Assembly (NCBI GenBank): GCA_013365365.1
Contig: JABVXU010000538.1
Span: 1-36,301, forward strand
Origin: Cruorifilaria tuberocauda
Taxonomy: Eukaryota; Nematoda; Chromadorea; Rhabditida; Onchocercidae
Reading direction: 5' to 3'
DNA length: 36,301 bases
Positions 35,421 through 36,301 of the stretch are shown here, one piece after another. Below the pieces are notes generated by a model, which did not search any database, was not told where the DNA came from, and saw nothing but the letters and a program-made list of their open reading frames with translations. The first letter of the stretch is position 1. Each line of letters opens with the position of its first letter. The position numbers were made by a program, and so were the translations under genes.

Positions 35421-36301
35421 AATCTTTCAAAAAGTTCAATAGATAAAATTGAATGGTATTGATTGATAAATTTTTTACATCATTAGGCATTTATTTAAAT
35501 TTTCGAAAATTATAACTTTCAAAAAACACAAAAGAATATTACTTATAAGAAATTATAACTTATAAAAGTTTAGCTTAATTGATCAATTTGACAAAGATCG
35601 AATAATTGATGTTAAGTAATTAACGTTAATAATTAATATTAAAGATAATTTTATTGTATTCTAAACAAAAAACGATTTACTGCAGGATTGTGTTTCTATT
35701 ATTTTTTACTATATTTTACTTTTTTATTATTCTTTCTCAAAAAGTTCAATTAATAAAATTCTATCAATTCATTTAAAATTTATGACTTTCATCAATTTTT
35801 TTATTTCTGCTAAATTTTTTGCTAACATTTATCATAATTTTGCAAATCTAAGCATTTTTGATAACTTCAAAATTCATTTATACTTATCGAGTAATGAAAT
35901 TTTGTACTGAATAATTTCAAATATTACTTTTTAACGAAATAAGCAAATTGGAAAATACAAAGAAATGGAAAGAAGAAATAAGAGGAAGAAGGAAGACATT
36001 TTATGAAAGCTAGAAGAAGCATTTAAAAGTTCGATAAAATTTCATTAGTATTCCATTGGGTGAAATTTCAAGCTTTATACGTTCCTCTCACTCTCCTCCT
36101 TTCTTTTTTTTTAGCTTTAAGAAATTAGCCGAAGAATAATATCATTTATTTACCAATTTCCTTTCCTTTCTTCTTTTGCTTCGTTCTAAGTGTAATTTTA
36201 TTTGAGTCAACTTTTCTGTTTTTGCACGAATTCTTTATATTTTCTTCAATTTAATTTTTCTTATTAAAATTTCTAAATGATTTTCTTATTTTTATCAAAC
36301 T

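Larger units (their letters stand above)
27541..36301. other. Region of about 8.8 kb without supported genes
   Basis: Upstream flank of the SLC22 gene followed by AT-rich DNA. I found no exon with family similarity and no convincing splice-bounded frame. It is marked by seven tandem-repeat or simple blocks (listed separately) and by one 148-codon minus-strand ORF at 30102-30548. A perfect CArG box lies at 33541-33550. Confidence 0.5.

Overview
The window looks like nuclear DNA from a nematode, most likely a filarial or other spirurid worm. It is very AT-rich (roughly three quarters A+T by eye), carries many microsatellites and minisatellites, and its genes are cut into short exons by GT-AG introns of about 90-900 bases. 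Three of the four starts follow a TTTCAG- or TATAG-type 3' splice site with no obvious upstream exon, as expected for spliced-leader trans-splicing. Genus and species cannot be fixed without a search.

Four multi-exon protein genes can be assembled exon by exon with matching splice phases. On the + strand, 2281-6734 encodes a 395-residue secreted peptidyl-alpha-hydroxyglycine alpha-amidating lyase, the second enzyme of neuropeptide C-terminal amidation. Also on +, 14988-17783 encodes a 381-residue zinc transporter of the ZIP/SLC39 LIV-1 type. On the - strand, 27519 down to 22701 encodes a 531-residue organic-cation/anion transporter of the SLC22 type (major facilitator superfamily). Also on -, 21312 down to 19591, five small exons join cleanly into a 124-residue Lys/Arg-rich protein that I do not recognise.

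Layout: 1-2240 is non-coding 5' flank with one candidate unassigned exon. The lyase gene follows. Then come about 8 kb of low-complexity intergenic DNA holding microsatellites, a diverged tandem duplication, a 59-nt near-perfect hairpin and a CTAAA-rich minisatellite that ends about 0.5 kb before the ZIP gene. The ZIP gene is convergent with the small basic-protein gene. That gene lies on the same strand as the SLC22 gene and 1.4 kb downstream of it, so a two-gene transcription unit is possible but unproven. From 27527 to the end I find no gene that I can support, only several minisatellites (57-, 31-, 23-, 32- and 38-base units) and one 148-codon ORF of doubtful meaning.

The recognised genes do not form one pathway. 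The lyase is a secretory-pathway metalloenzyme, the ZIP protein imports divalent metal, and the SLC22 protein moves small organic ions. Exon boundaries come from reading splice sites and keeping frame, supported by family motifs; no transcript or homology search was available.
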